This document shows positions 1 to 8,015 of a stretch of 64,000 nucleotides of DNA, one piece after another (the stretch's first letter is position 1; every line of letters starts with the position of its first letter). A model generated the notes under the pieces. The model searched no databases and was not told the DNA's origin. It saw only the letters and a list, made by a program, of their open reading frames with translations. The DNA lies in contig SFFB01000007.1 of assembly GCA_004557035.1 (NCBI GenBank), positions 1-64,000 of the forward strand, read 5' to 3'. This DNA comes from Bacteroidales bacterium. GTDB lineage: Bacteria; Bacteroidota; Bacteroidia; Bacteroidales; Bacteroidaceae. The position numbers and the translations under genes are program-made.

Positions 1-2
1 CC

Positions 3-338
3 CTTGATGGCGAATGTGTGGTTGAGATGCCTGACTTGAAGATAGATAATCTTGACGTGGATTTTTCCACTGCAGTTCGTTCCGTCCGTGCAGGTATAAT
101 ACGCATTGAGGAAATAGGCGGTGCGGCATACACACTTTCGTGCCTTACACCGGAGGGTGGTGGCGGCTTTCTTCTTTCCGGCAGTAATATTCCATCATCC
201 ATCTCCATTCCCAGTGCCGGCAAATCGTCAGCAGGTTGCATCTACGATGTCAGTGGACGAAAGGTTTCAGCAAAACGTGCTTCATCACTGCCCAGAGGTA
301 TTTATATATGCAATGGAAAGAGGGTTCTCGTGAAGTAA
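3..338 (+). CDS. Secreted/surface protein, C-terminal fragment
   Basis: The reading frame is already open at the left edge, so only the last ~111 codons are present. The tail reads like the C-terminal sorting-type domain common on Prevotella-like secreted proteins: an IYDVSGRKV stretch, a short basic linker, RGIYICNGKRVLVK and then the stop. The same architecture ends the proteins at 8016-11283 and 54989-59326. In this order such tails are associated with export and surface attachment (type IX secretion or a related route), but the function of the missing N-terminal part cannot be read here. Confidence 0.6.
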   Translation, partial: LDGECVVEMPDLKIDNLDVDFSTAVRSVRAGIIRIEEIGGAAYTLSCLTPEGGGGFLLSGSNIPSSISIPSAGKSSAGCIYDVSGRKVSAKRASSLPRGIYICNGKRVLVK

Positions 339-456
339 TGTTCCCAAGTAAGATGTGGGTGATGGTAAATCTATGTGATAACTAATTTATAGACGCCACC
401 TATATATATTATATATAAGGTATTCAAGTTTTGCAAGTTGAATCAGAGAATAAGCG

Positions 457-531
457 CAAGCGTTCAAGGCACGCCCCGAAGGGGCTACGAGCACATAGCC
501 CTGGGCCTTCAGCCCGCTCCTTAAACGCTTG
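457..531. repeat. Structured palindromic element
   Basis: A 13-nt outer inverted repeat (CAAGCGTTCAAGG at 457-469 against CCTTAAACGCTTG at 519-531, one mismatch) encloses nested GC hairpins (GCCCC-gaa-GGGGC and GGGC-cttca-GCCC). It lies in the 305-nt gap between the secreted-protein tail and tRNA-Phe and has no coding potential. The design resembles REP-like palindromic intergenic elements of Bacteroidetes; that identity is inference. The rest of 339-580 is AT-rich with no visible gene. Confidence 0.45.
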
Positions 532-580
532 TCAGCTACAAGTGAACACCCAGCGAAACTTTGTTTTGCACAGTTGAAGC

Positions 581-616
581 AAAAAGGAAACCTCTGAATT
601 CGTTAAAATTCAGAGG
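581..616 (-). terminator. Rho-independent terminator after tRNA-Phe
   Basis: The hairpin CCTCTGAATT ... AATTCAGAGG (591-616) is followed on the minus strand by a pyrimidine run with T5 (581-590). It sits just downstream of tRNA-Phe. Confidence 0.65.
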
Positions 617-643
617 TTCTCGTCTTTTTGCAGTAATTCTTCG

Positions 644-716
644 TGGTGCCACCAGGAATCGAACCGGGGACACAAGGATTTTCAGTCCTTTGCTCTACCA
701 ACTGAGCTATGGCACC
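644..716 (-). tRNA. tRNA-Phe (GAA)
   Basis: On the minus strand there is a complete 73-nt cloverleaf: acceptor GGTGCCA/TGGCACC, D-arm with AGCTCAGTTGGTAGAGC, anticodon loop ACTGAAAAT with anticodon GAA, and T-loop GGTTCGATTCC. The discriminator base is A. The CCA end is not encoded, as the following bases are CG. Confidence 0.96.
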
Positions 717-1002
717 TTGTTGTTTTGCGAGTGCAAAGATAGGCAAATATTATTAACTGACAAATGATTTGGCGGTTTTTTTATGGTTTGACGGCTTTTT
801 GCGTGGTTTTTGCGCGGATTTTGCGTGGTTTTATGTGGGGGAAAGGCTTTTTGATGCGCTAATGTTACGGTCGCAGCGTGACGAGAGGGCATGAAAGCTT
901 GGCTGAGAAAAAAGCCCGATTCGTGAGCTTTGCGGAAAAACATGCCGACATATGTCACGAACCGGGATATTGTTGTCTTAAGAAGAGATTTGAGGGCTTG
1001 AT

Positions 1003-4000
1003 TTAGAAACCGCCGCGGCCTGCACCGCCCATAGGTTGCATGGGCATGGCACCACGGCTAGCGGGCCCGAAACCGCCTCGACTGCGCTCTTCAGGCATTT
1101 TGCTGTTGCCGCTTTGGGTACTACCGCCTGGGAAGATGTTGAGTTTGTAGATGAAATGAACCATACAGTAGGCGTTGATGGCATTGTTCCAAGAGTCGCT
1201 ACGCATAGAGGCTGTGAGCGAGCGCGACACGTTGCTCTGTTGATGCAGGATGTCGTAGACTTGGAAACTAATCGTGGCGGCCTTGCCTTTGAGGAACGAC
1301 TGCGAGAGCTGGGCATTCCAAAGGAGCTCGTTGGTGTTCATCGAAGAAGCGGCGTAGCCACGGCGCGAACTCATGCGAATGTCGGTAGAGAGGCTCATAC
1401 CCCAGGGCATATTGATGTTGACATTGGCACCATAGGCAAAGTTCCAAGTGTCCATATTGGCATTGTCTTGCAGAGTGGCACGAGCATGTTGATAGTTGAC
1501 GCGACCAAGCAGTCCCACATCAAACCAGTCTGCTCGATAGGCCAAACGCATATGTTCGCTGAGGCCGAGAGTGCGGGTGGTGTTTTTCTCCGACCCCACG
1601 GCTTTAAACATACGGTCGTAGCCGTCGTAACTGCCATCGATATAACCTGCAGCAGCACCGATGCTCGTGCCGCCATCGCCCAATCGGCTGATGTAGCCCA
1701 CGTCATTGCTATAATTGACCGACGAGAAAGACTGGACGGTAAACATCTTTTTCGGACCAAATCCTGTATTGATCATAAAGCGACCGCCGGCGTTCCATTT
1801 GCCGTTGATGTTTTCGGGGCGGGTATAGCGCACACCGGTAGTTTCGTCATAGACCATTCGGTTGCTCACCGAGCGGTTGGTGCGTGAGAAGTTCACGCCG
1901 GCATTCATACCCATTTGCTTTTCGGGATCATATCCGTTGTAGTTGATGATGATGTTGTCGGTCCATGAAGGCTTCAATCCCGGATTACCCATTGACACGC
2001 TGAGCGGGTTTGAGTCGTCGACCACGGCGATGAGATCGGTCATCGAAGGCTGCGACGATGAGCCGCGGTAGCGGATGTCGAGGTTTGTGGTTTTGTTGAA
2101 ACGATATCTGAAGCGGATTTGAGGCGACACGTTGAAGACGTCTCGGGTGATGAGTGTATCGATGTTTTGCCCGAAGCGTTGGTAGTTGAGTTTGGTTTTT
2201 TCGGGTGCCAGTTCGACGCCGGCATTGAAGCGTATGGCCTCGGTGTTATAGCGCAAGCCAAGGTTGACGGATTGGTTATAATATTTATAGGTGGCATACT
2301 GGCTGTTGTAGTCGTCGCGTGCGGCGTTCATCCAGTCGTCGACAGTGGGCAAGGTGCCGAAACCTTCAAGAGCAGCTTGATAATCGGCCCAGACGCCGCC
2401 GAGGCTGTCGAGGTTGTAGCGTGAGCGGTCTTGGTCGGTATAGCGATAATTGTAGCTATAGCGCAGTTCGGCATACAGTTTTTTGCCCAGTGGCTCCACA
2501 TAGCCCAGACGAATACCATAATTATATGACTTGGAGGGCGAGTCGCTGTATTGGTTGACCAAGTTGCCGGTATGATTGCCTTGATAATAGCGGATGTCTG
2601 AGAGAGAGAAGGCCTCGTTTTCAGAATGGGTGTAGCCACCGGTGGCTCTCATTGAGACGTTGCGGCCATTAGAGCCCAGTCGGCGGGTGATGTTGAGTGT
2701 GCCGCTCACGCTTTTGCTGTTGCCTTCGGTGAGGCTTCGGCTGTCGTTGCGGTTGACGGCTATGGCTTGCAGTTCTTGCGGCAGCATGGCGGCATAGAGG
2801 CTGTCGAGGGGTGAATACATTCCGGCAATTGCGTGGGGATTGCTGTTGAACGTACCCGAGCGGCTCACCGACGAGCCGTCGTTTTGGCTATAAGAGAAAG
2901 AGGGGCGGAAACTCACCTGGGTCATTGAGTCGGGGCTCCACTGGAGATTGAGTCTGGCGTTGACACTGGTCGATGTGGAGCGGTTGAAGCTGGCACTCTC
3001 GCCAAACGAGCTGCTCCCGCCGCCCGAGAGGAAGGTTTCAGACGAGGTGGTGCGCACCACATCGGTTCCCGTGTGGCGATAGTTCACGTTGCCGCCGAGT
3101 TCGAGACGACCGGCTTCGTTTTTTTTCTTGCCGTTTTCCCATGCGAAGTCGAGGCCGGCCTCTTTGGTGGCGGTGAGACCTGTGCTACCGCCGAAGCCAC
3201 GGGGACCGCCGAAGCCTCTGTCACCCACGTTATTGGCGCTGCCATAGGCTGAGATGCGGCTCGTGTCGGTAAAGCGGGTGGCAAAGATTTTTCCGCTGTA
3301 ACGGTCTTTGGTGCCAATGCCCAGGTCTACATTGCTCACCCACGACTCGTTGAGTTCGCGTTTCGTCACGATGTCGAGTACAGTCGTCTCCTCGCCGTCG
3401 TCAATACCGGTCAGCTCGGCATAGTCACTCTTTTTGTCATAAGCCTTAATCTTGCTCACCATGTTGGTGGGCAGGTTTTTCATGGCCACTTTGGTGTCGC
3501 CTTTGAAAAAGTCCTTGCCGTTGACGAGTAGCTCTTTCACTTCCTTACCGTTCCACTTGATGGTGCCGTTGTCGTCTATTTCGACACCCGGCAACTGGTC
3601 TACGAGGGCCTCGAGCGTCGAGCCTTCCGGCACACGATAGGCTGCGGCATTAAACATGGTGGTGTCTTCTTTCTGCTCCACCCTTGCTGCCGTGACCGAC
3701 ACCGTGGCGGTGCCGAGCACGTGGTCGTTAGACTCAAGTTTAATCGTGCCTACCGAAACGGAGTCGTTGGCGGCAGTGAGCGTGACGGGCGTGTAGGAAG
3801 TGTTGAAACCCACATACGAGAGTTTCACGATAAACTGGCCGGCGCTGCGGGCAGACAGGCGAAACGAACCGTCTTCTTCGGTCATGACGGCGGTCACCGC
3901 CGAACTGTCGGCACGCAACAAAGCCGCTGAGGCATACTCCACGGCTGCGCCCGATTTGGCATTTTTCACTTGGCCCGTGATGACATAACGCTGAGCCGCC

Positions 4001-4050
4001 ATGGGCAGCACACACATCAAGAGCAGTAAGGTAGTTAAGTAGTATCTCAT
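1003..4050 (-). CDS. Outer membrane beta-barrel protein with CarboxypepD_reg domain
   Basis: A 1015-residue outer membrane protein. Residues 1-19 are a signal peptide ending in AAQ. Residues ~22-105 form a carboxypeptidase-regulatory-like fold (VITGQVKNAKSGAAVEYAS). Residues ~110-230 are a plug-like region (LPGVEIDDNGTIKWNGKEV, LLVNGKDFFKG). The rest is a long beta-barrel rich in alternating aromatic strands, of the family that resembles TonB-dependent receptors (outer membrane beta-barrel family). The last ~40 residues are an unusual Gly/Met/Pro/Arg-rich tail ending in GGAGRGGF. It is monocistronic, and its substrate is unknown. A second member of the same family lies at 49593-52376. The TonB/ExbBD machinery encoded at 19947-22951 could energise both. 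Confidence 0.88.
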   Translation of the reverse strand: MRYYLTTLLLLMCVLPMAAQRYVITGQVKNAKSGAAVEYASAALLRADSSAVTAVMTEEDGSFRLSARSAGQFIVKLSYVGFNTSYTPVTLTAANDSVSVGTIKLESNDHVLGTATVSVTAARVEQKEDTTMFNAAAYRVPEGSTLEALVDQLPGVEIDDNGTIKWNGKEVKELLVNGKDFFKGDTKVAMKNLPTNMVSKIKAYDKKSDYAELTGIDDGEETTVLDIVTKRELNESWVSNVDLGIGTKDRYSGKIFATRFTDTSRISAYGSANNVGDRGFGGPRGFGGSTGLTATKEAGLDFAWENGKKKNEAGRLELGGNVNYRHTGTDVVRTTSSETFLSGGGSSSFGESASFNRSTSTSVNARLNLQWSPDSMTQVSFRPSFSYSQNDGSSVSRSGTFNSNPHAIAGMYSPLDSLYAAMLPQELQAIAVNRNDSRSLTEGNSKSVSGTLNITRRLGSNGRNVSMRATGGYTHSENEAFSLSDIRYYQGNHTGNLVNQYSDSPSKSYNYGIRLGYVEPLGKKLYAELRYSYNYRYTDQDRSRYNLDSLGGVWADYQAALEGFGTLPTVDDWMNAARDDYNSQYATYKYYNQSVNLGLRYNTEAIRFNAGVELAPEKTKLNYQRFGQNIDTLITRDVFNVSPQIRFRYRFNKTTNLDIRYRGSSSQPSMTDLIAVVDDSNPLSVSMGNPGLKPSWTDNIIINYNGYDPEKQMGMNAGVNFSRTNRSVSNRMVYDETTGVRYTRPENINGKWNAGGRFMINTGFGPKKMFTVQSFSSVNYSNDVGYISRLGDGGTSIGAAAGYIDGSYDGYDRMFKAVGSEKNTTRTLGLSEHMRLAYRADWFDVGLLGRVNYQHARATLQDNANMDTWNFAYGANVNINMPWGMSLSTDIRMSSRRGYAASSMNTNELLWNAQLSQSFLKGKAATISFQVYDILHQQSNVSRSLTASMRSDSWNNAINAYCMVHFIYKLNIFPGGSTQSGNSKMPEERSRGGFGPASRGAMPMQPMGGAGRGGF

Positions 4051-4155
4051 AAATCTGTGATGGTTATTCCGGTGAGAATGTTAGGGGCATAAATTGGTGC
4101 AACCGTATGGTGTCGGTGAGGTCTGCCCTACGGTCTGCAAATGCTCAGACGCCTG

Positions 4156-4163
4156 CAAAGTTA
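4156..4163 (-). promoter_or_regulatory. Putative -7 element of the beta-barrel gene
   Basis: TAACTTTG on the minus strand, ~105 nt upstream of the start at 4050, matches the Bacteroidetes -7 consensus TAnnTTTG. No convincing -33 TTTG is seen at the usual spacing. Confidence 0.45.
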
Positions 4164-4254
4164 GCCCAATATCCACAAAACACTGCCGCTATAAAGGCTA
4201 AAATAGACCATTTCGCCTTTTTTGCAGACGAATACACGTTTTTTACAGATGCCT

Positions 4255-4288
4255 TTTGACGCTTGTTAATCAGTTTTTCCTACATTTG
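4255..4288 (+). promoter_or_regulatory. Putative promoter of the ATPase-DUF4435 pair
   Basis: TACATTTG at 4281-4288 matches TAnnTTTG, with TTTG at 4255-4258 (spacer 22, slightly long). It lies ~90 nt upstream of the ATPase start and is divergent from the beta-barrel gene promoter. Confidence 0.5.
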
Positions 4289-4377
4289 TCGTGTGGCAAA
4301 ACACCGAGGCTCTGCCGTCCAGCCATGTAGCTGCCCGGACTTTGTCGCGACAGTCTCAACTCTATTCTATTCGTCTT

Positions 4378-5205
4378 ATGATAAAACTGGCCAACCACAT
4401 TAAGCACATCGAAATCAGCAGTCTCTGGAGCGGGCATAAACACATCGTGTGGACCCTTCGCCCCGATGTGAACGTGCTCAGCGGCAGCAACGGTGCAGGC
4501 AAAAGCACCATCATCAACCGTCTCGTGCAACATCTGCGTGCCATACCGGCCAGCGGCGAAATAAAAGGCGGCAGCCAACTGGGCGTCACCATCGACTTCG
4601 ACCCGTCTGACGCCACCGGCATACGCTACGACATCATCAGGAGTTTCGACCGCAAACTGCTCATGGCCGACAAGATGGCCTCGCTGGGCGACCTCAGAGT
4701 GGCCACAGAGCTCGATTGGCAGCTCTACCTGCTCCAGCGACGCTATCTTGACTATCAGGTCAACGTGGCCAACCGCATGATACAGATGCTCTCGGCAGGC
4801 GACCCGGCCACACGCGAAAAGGCCGCCAACGCCGCTGCCCTCAAAACACACTTCCAAGACCTCGTCGACGAGCTCTTCAGCGAGACGGGCAAACGCATTG
4901 ACCGCATGAGCAACGAACTCACGTTCTTGCAATATGACGAGACACTGCCGCCCTACTTGCTTTCAAGCGGGGAAAAACAAATACTCGTCATCCTGCTCAC
5001 GGCGCTCACCGAAGACGAACAGCCCTATGTGCTTTTTATGGACGAGCCCGAAGCGAGCCTGCATTTTGAATGGCAAAAGCGCCTCATCACGATGGTGCGC
5101 GAACTCAACCCCAACGCACAGATAGTGCTCACCACCCATTCGCCGGCCGTCATCATGGACGGCTGGGAAGATGCCGTCACCGAAGTGGGCGACATCACAC
5201 TCTGA
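4378..5205 (+). CDS. ABC-type AAA ATPase (AriA-like, PARIS-type)
   Basis: A 275-residue SMC/ABC-like ATPase. Walker A GSNGAGKST is at residues 36-44, the ABC signature LSSGEKQ at ~195-201, Walker B VLFMDEPE with D222/E223, and the H-loop histidine at 254 (TTHSP). The ATG at 4378 is preferred to the upstream GTG at 4291 because the conserved fold starts at MIKLANHIKHIEI. It is followed after 36 nt by the DUF4435 gene. An AAA_15/21 ATPase paired with DUF4435 is the gene content of PARIS anti-phage systems (AriA senses, AriB is the effector). This ATPase is shorter than I recall for characterised AriA, and similar pairs look chromosomally stable in Bacteroidales, so a domesticated role is possible. 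Its base composition matches the neighbouring genes. Confidence 0.8.
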   Translation: MIKLANHIKHIEISSLWSGHKHIVWTLRPDVNVLSGSNGAGKSTIINRLVQHLRAIPASGEIKGGSQLGVTIDFDPSDATGIRYDIIRSFDRKLLMADKMASLGDLRVATELDWQLYLLQRRYLDYQVNVANRMIQMLSAGDPATREKAANAAALKTHFQDLVDELFSETGKRIDRMSNELTFLQYDETLPPYLLSSGEKQILVILLTALTEDEQPYVLFMDEPEASLHFEWQKRLITMVRELNPNAQIVLTTHSPAVIMDGWEDAVTEVGDITL

Positions 5206-5241
5206 CCATTTTTTCACAAATAGTTTTTTTGACGAAAAACT

Positions 5242-6270
5242 ATGGCCCGACGTCTTTCTCAAAATCTTAACTCCGACTTCATAGCCGCTGCCAACCGCAT
5301 GCGAGGGCGCGGTGCGCGGCAAAAGATTGTGGTCTATGTGGAGAGCTACGAAGACATCTTTTTTTGGAGCAACCTGCTCAGGCCGCTTGAGACCGAACAA
5401 TTTTATTTTGAGGTGATGCTGCCCTCGCGCTCCACACTTTGCAAAGGCAAAAAGACGGCCATGGCCAACGACCTCGGTCCCAGGCTCGGTGGCTGTATGA
5501 TAGCTTGTGTCGACGCCGACTACGACTATCTGATGCAGGGTGCCACAGAAACCTCGGCCGAACTCTGTCACAATCCATATATTTTCCACACCTATTATTA
5601 TGCCATCGAAAACTACCAGTGTTATGCGCCTGCCCTGCACGAGGTGTGTGTGATGGCCACGCTCAACGACCGCAAGATTTTTGACTTTGAGGCGTTCATG
5701 AAGCAATATTCCACAACCATCTGGCCGCTATTCGTGTGGAACATTTGGGCCTATCGCTATGGCGCTTATAAGACGTTCTCGATGCTCGACTTTTACCACA
5801 TCGTGGTGCTTGAGCACCTCAACTTTGCCCATCCCGAGCAGACCATCGAAACCTTGCGCCATCGCGTCAATGCCAAAATCAACCGTCTGCAAAAAGCCTT
5901 CCCCTCCGGCCGCAAGACCTACAAGCCACTCATGAACGAACTCCTCGCCATGGGCTTGACGCCCGAGACCACCTATCTCTATATGCGCGGCCACGATCTC
6001 TTCGACGGCATCGTCTCGCCTATGCTCTCGGGGGTGTGTGAGGCCTTGCGGCGTGAGCGCGAAAAACAAATCCGCCATCTGGCCCTTCACGCCGTGCAGA
6101 TGCAAAACGAGCTTTCGGCCTATCAGCACGCCGTCTCGTCGGTGGAAGAAATGCTCCGTCGTCACACAGGTTACGTCACCGCCCCGGCCTATGCTCGTGT
6201 GCAGTCAGACCTTCGTGACATGCTTCGCCGCGAAGGTTTCCTTCCGCCCGAGCCTGCGCCACAGGTTTAA
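5242..6270 (+). CDS. DUF4435 Toprim-like protein (AriB-like)
   Basis: A 342-residue protein of the DUF4435 family. The N-terminal half shows Toprim-type acidic positions: E34 in VYVESYEDIFFW and D91/D93 in ACVDADYDY. These would co-ordinate metal in a nuclease-like fold. A long helical region follows (~180-330). In PARIS systems the DUF4435 partner AriB is released from the ATPase on phage sensing and acts as a toxic nuclease. Assigning that activity here is inference from the family and the gene order. It is co-directional with the ATPase gene, 36 nt downstream. Its last codons (APQV, stop) lie in the left copy of the direct repeat that brackets the next gene. Confidence 0.8.
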   Translation: MARRLSQNLNSDFIAAANRMRGRGARQKIVVYVESYEDIFFWSNLLRPLETEQFYFEVMLPSRSTLCKGKKTAMANDLGPRLGGCMIACVDADYDYLMQGATETSAELCHNPYIFHTYYYAIENYQCYAPALHEVCVMATLNDRKIFDFEAFMKQYSTTIWPLFVWNIWAYRYGAYKTFSMLDFYHIVVLEHLNFAHPEQTIETLRHRVNAKINRLQKAFPSGRKTYKPLMNELLAMGLTPETTYLYMRGHDLFDGIVSPMLSGVCEALRREREKQIRHLALHAVQMQNELSAYQHAVSSVEEMLRRHTGYVTAPAYARVQSDLRDMLRREGFLPPEPAPQV

Positions 6271-6366
6271 CCTACCCGTCCGCCTCATTTTGCCCTTTAG
6301 GCTCCAGTTTTCTCTCTTTCCAATCCTCCCACCAAATTTCTTTGAGATTTTCGGCTGCGCTCGGCA
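6258..6366. repeat. Left direct repeat bracketing the RhuM-Fic gene
   Basis: Imperfect copy of the sequence at 7501-7597. Both start with the codons CAG GTT and a TAA stop, share ACAGGTTTAACCT, a middle CCGCC/TTTAG stretch, and end in the 25-nt near-identical block TTTGAGATTTTCGGCTGCGC plus TCGGC. The left copy overlaps the 3' end of the DUF4435 gene. Confidence 0.8.
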
Positions 6367-6382
6367 TAACAATCAAACAAGT

Positions 6383-7402
6383 ATGACAGAGAATAAAATA
6401 GTTGCAAATAACGGCTCATCTATCGTGCTCTATACGGCAGATGACGGCAATACCCAACTTGAAGTAAAGTTGGAGAAAGATACCGTGTGGCTGACACAAA
6501 GCCAGATGGCAGAATTGTTTGGAAGAGACCGATCTGTAATAGCTCGCCATATCAGAAACATATTTAAAGAGGGCGAACTAGATGAAACCTTGGTATGTGC
6601 AAAAAATGCACAACCCAAGAAATATGGTCGTCGAGACGATTATATCCAGTTAGCTGAAACGACATTCTATAATCTGGATGTAATCATATCTGTAGGCTAT
6701 AGGGTCAAGAGCATCAATGGCACAAAATTTAGAATTTGGGCTTCAGCACTCCTCAAACAATACCTCGTCAAAGGCTATGTCATAGACCAGCGTCGCCTCG
6801 ACCACTATAACGAATTGAAAGATGTGGTGCGGTTGATGTCACGTGCCCTCAGCTTACAGGACAAGGTTTCAGAGGGTGAATATGCCGGACTTTTCAATGT
6901 CATATCCGATTATGTATATGCCCTCGACACACTCGACCGCTACGACTATCAGACATTGGGCATTGAGAAGACAACCAAAGAAGAACCTTTCCGTGCCACC
7001 TATGAGAATGCGATGGAGGCTATCAACGCCTTGAAGGTGAAGTTCGGTGGCAGCCAATGGTTTGCCAACGAGAAAGATGACTCCTTCAAAAGCAGCATTG
7101 GGCAGATTTACCAGACTTTCGGTGGCGAAGACCTTTATCCCTCTGTTGAAGAAAAGGCTGCTATGCTGCTCTATCTCGTAGTGAAGAACCACTCGTTTAG
7201 CGATGGCAACAAACGTATTGCAGCCATGCTCTTTCTTTGGTTCATGGAGAAGAATGGCATCCTATATGCCGCAGACGGCCGGAAGCGTATAGCCGACAAT
7301 ACCCTCGTTGCCCTGACATTGATGATTGCCGAGAGCCGAACCGAGGAAAAAGATGTGATGGTGAAGGTCGTGGTCAATCTAATTAACCAAAGTAATCTCT
7401 GA
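6383..7402 (+). CDS. RhuM family protein with C-terminal Fic/DOC domain
   Basis: A 339-residue two-domain protein. Residues ~15-115 are a RhuM-like region with a helix-turn-helix-looking stretch (WLTQSQMAELFGRDRSVIAR) and the family motif YNLDVIISVGYRV. Residues ~150-335 are a Fic/DOC fold with the complete active-site motif HSFSDGNKR at 270-278. The Fic family transfers nucleotide or phosphate groups to proteins; DOC is the toxin of phd-doc. The ATG at 6383 is the first in the conserved region. Its codon use is visibly AT-richer than its neighbours. The gene sits alone between ~100-bp direct repeats, which points to acquisition. No separate antitoxin gene is adjacent, so the N-terminal domain or a Fic inhibitory helix may restrain it. 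RhuM-Fic proteins are common on Bacteroidales mobile DNA; their targets are not known to me. Confidence 0.88.
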   Translation: MTENKIVANNGSSIVLYTADDGNTQLEVKLEKDTVWLTQSQMAELFGRDRSVIARHIRNIFKEGELDETLVCAKNAQPKKYGRRDDYIQLAETTFYNLDVIISVGYRVKSINGTKFRIWASALLKQYLVKGYVIDQRRLDHYNELKDVVRLMSRALSLQDKVSEGEYAGLFNVISDYVYALDTLDRYDYQTLGIEKTTKEEPFRATYENAMEAINALKVKFGGSQWFANEKDDSFKSSIGQIYQTFGGEDLYPSVEEKAAMLLYLVVKNHSFSDGNKRIAAMLFLWFMEKNGILYAADGRKRIADNTLVALTLMIAESRTEEKDVMVKVVVNLINQSNL

Positions 7403-7500
7403 CAATAGGCACTTGCACCGGACGGTCATGGCAGAAAGTCGTTCCTCTACCAACAAATAGGATTGAGCGTGAAACCTATGACAGAGCAGAGCGAAGCGGC

Positions 7501-7597
7501 ACCACAGGTTTAACCTCCAGCCCGCCTTACCTTGTCGTTTAGGCCTCTGTTTACTCTCCTCCCCAACTTTCTTTGAGATTTTCGGCTGCGCTCGGCA
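7501..7597. repeat. Right direct repeat bracketing the RhuM-Fic gene
   Basis: Second copy of the 6258-6366 sequence, ~1.24 kb downstream. An open frame of 34 codons (7409-7510) runs into it and ends in AAPQV and TAA, the same terminal residues as the DUF4435 protein. This looks like the relic of another gene end. The block GGCTGCGCTCGGCAAA is shared with the promoter-carrying tandem repeats at 34.6, 54.8 and 62.0 kb. Confidence 0.75.
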
Positions 7598-7624
7598 AAA
7601 TCCAGATAAACTTATATTCCCTTT

Positions 7625-7734
7625 CCCTTATACCCAATTTGTTGCCTTTTTCCCAATCACACAATCACACGCCCCTAACCCGTTGATTGCGTGCCATTTG
7701 CTGTGATTAAACGTTTCAGTCACCTTAATCACGG
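7625..7734 (+). repeat. Interspersed palindromic repeat, copy 1
   Basis: Begins CCCTTATACCC, contains GCCTTTTTCCCAATCACACA and ends with an imperfect palindrome around AAACGTTT followed by CAGTCAC and AATCACGG. It matches 46851-46976 (same strand) and 19381-19477 (reverse). It is non-coding. The remainder of 7403-7814 holds only this, the direct repeat and the terminator below. Confidence 0.7.
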
Positions 7735-7751
7735 TAGAGGGGATAGTAAAC

Positions 7752-7788
7752 AAAAAGGGGATGCAGCGCCTCACGGCGACACATCCCC
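7752..7788 (-). terminator. Rho-independent terminator
   Basis: The stem GGGGATG/CATCCCC (7757-7788), with an inner GCGCC/GGCG pairing, is followed on the minus strand by T5 at 7752-7756. It closes the transcription unit of the small gene at 7815-7991 and the large surface protein upstream of it. Confidence 0.85.
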
Positions 7789-7814
7789 AACCAATCAATT
7801 AAATATACACGAAA

Positions 7815-7991
7815 TTAATTCATTTCGTCCCAAAGGTTTCCTCCGAAACCTTTGCGGTTTGTGCCAGCCTGGCCGGCATCTACGCCGCCTTCTTTTTCCA
7901 CGATGCCCACAGAGGTGGGGCTGGTGGCTATCAAGCGTTCACATGTGAAGTCCACGCCAACAGAGGCAGGAGTGATATATGTACGTTTCAT
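7815..7991 (-). CDS. Small protein, 58 aa, unknown function
   Basis: A short gene starting MKRTYITPASVGVDF and ending FGGNLWDEMN, then TAA. It begins 24 nt after the stop of the large surface-protein gene on the same strand and is followed by a strong terminator, so it is probably the last gene of that unit. The MK(R/K)TYI(T/A)P start, a mid-protein Gly-rich stretch and a GGNLWD-type end are a pattern I recognise in short Bacteroidales proteins annotated as hypothetical. There is no signal peptide or membrane segment. Function unknown. Confidence 0.72.
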   Translation of the reverse strand: MKRTYITPASVGVDFTCERLIATSPTSVGIVEKEGGVDAGQAGTNRKGFGGNLWDEMN

Positions 7992-8015
7992 AATGATGTT
8001 CTTGTTTAGCGTTAA

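Noticed and set aside
717..1002. Possible small gene in the 286-nt gap between tRNA-Phe and the beta-barrel gene
   Set aside because: The frames there are low-complexity (repeated GCGTGGTTTT-like strings) without a credible start or domain.
4378..5205. OLD-family nuclease or Gabija GajA
   Set aside because: The ATPase has no fused Toprim domain; the Toprim-like acids are on the separate DUF4435 protein, and no UvrD-like GajB is adjacent.
6258..7597. Complete mobile element (IS or integron cassette) around RhuM-Fic
   Set aside because: No transposase, integrase or recombinase gene is present, and the bracketing sequences are direct, not terminal inverted, repeats.
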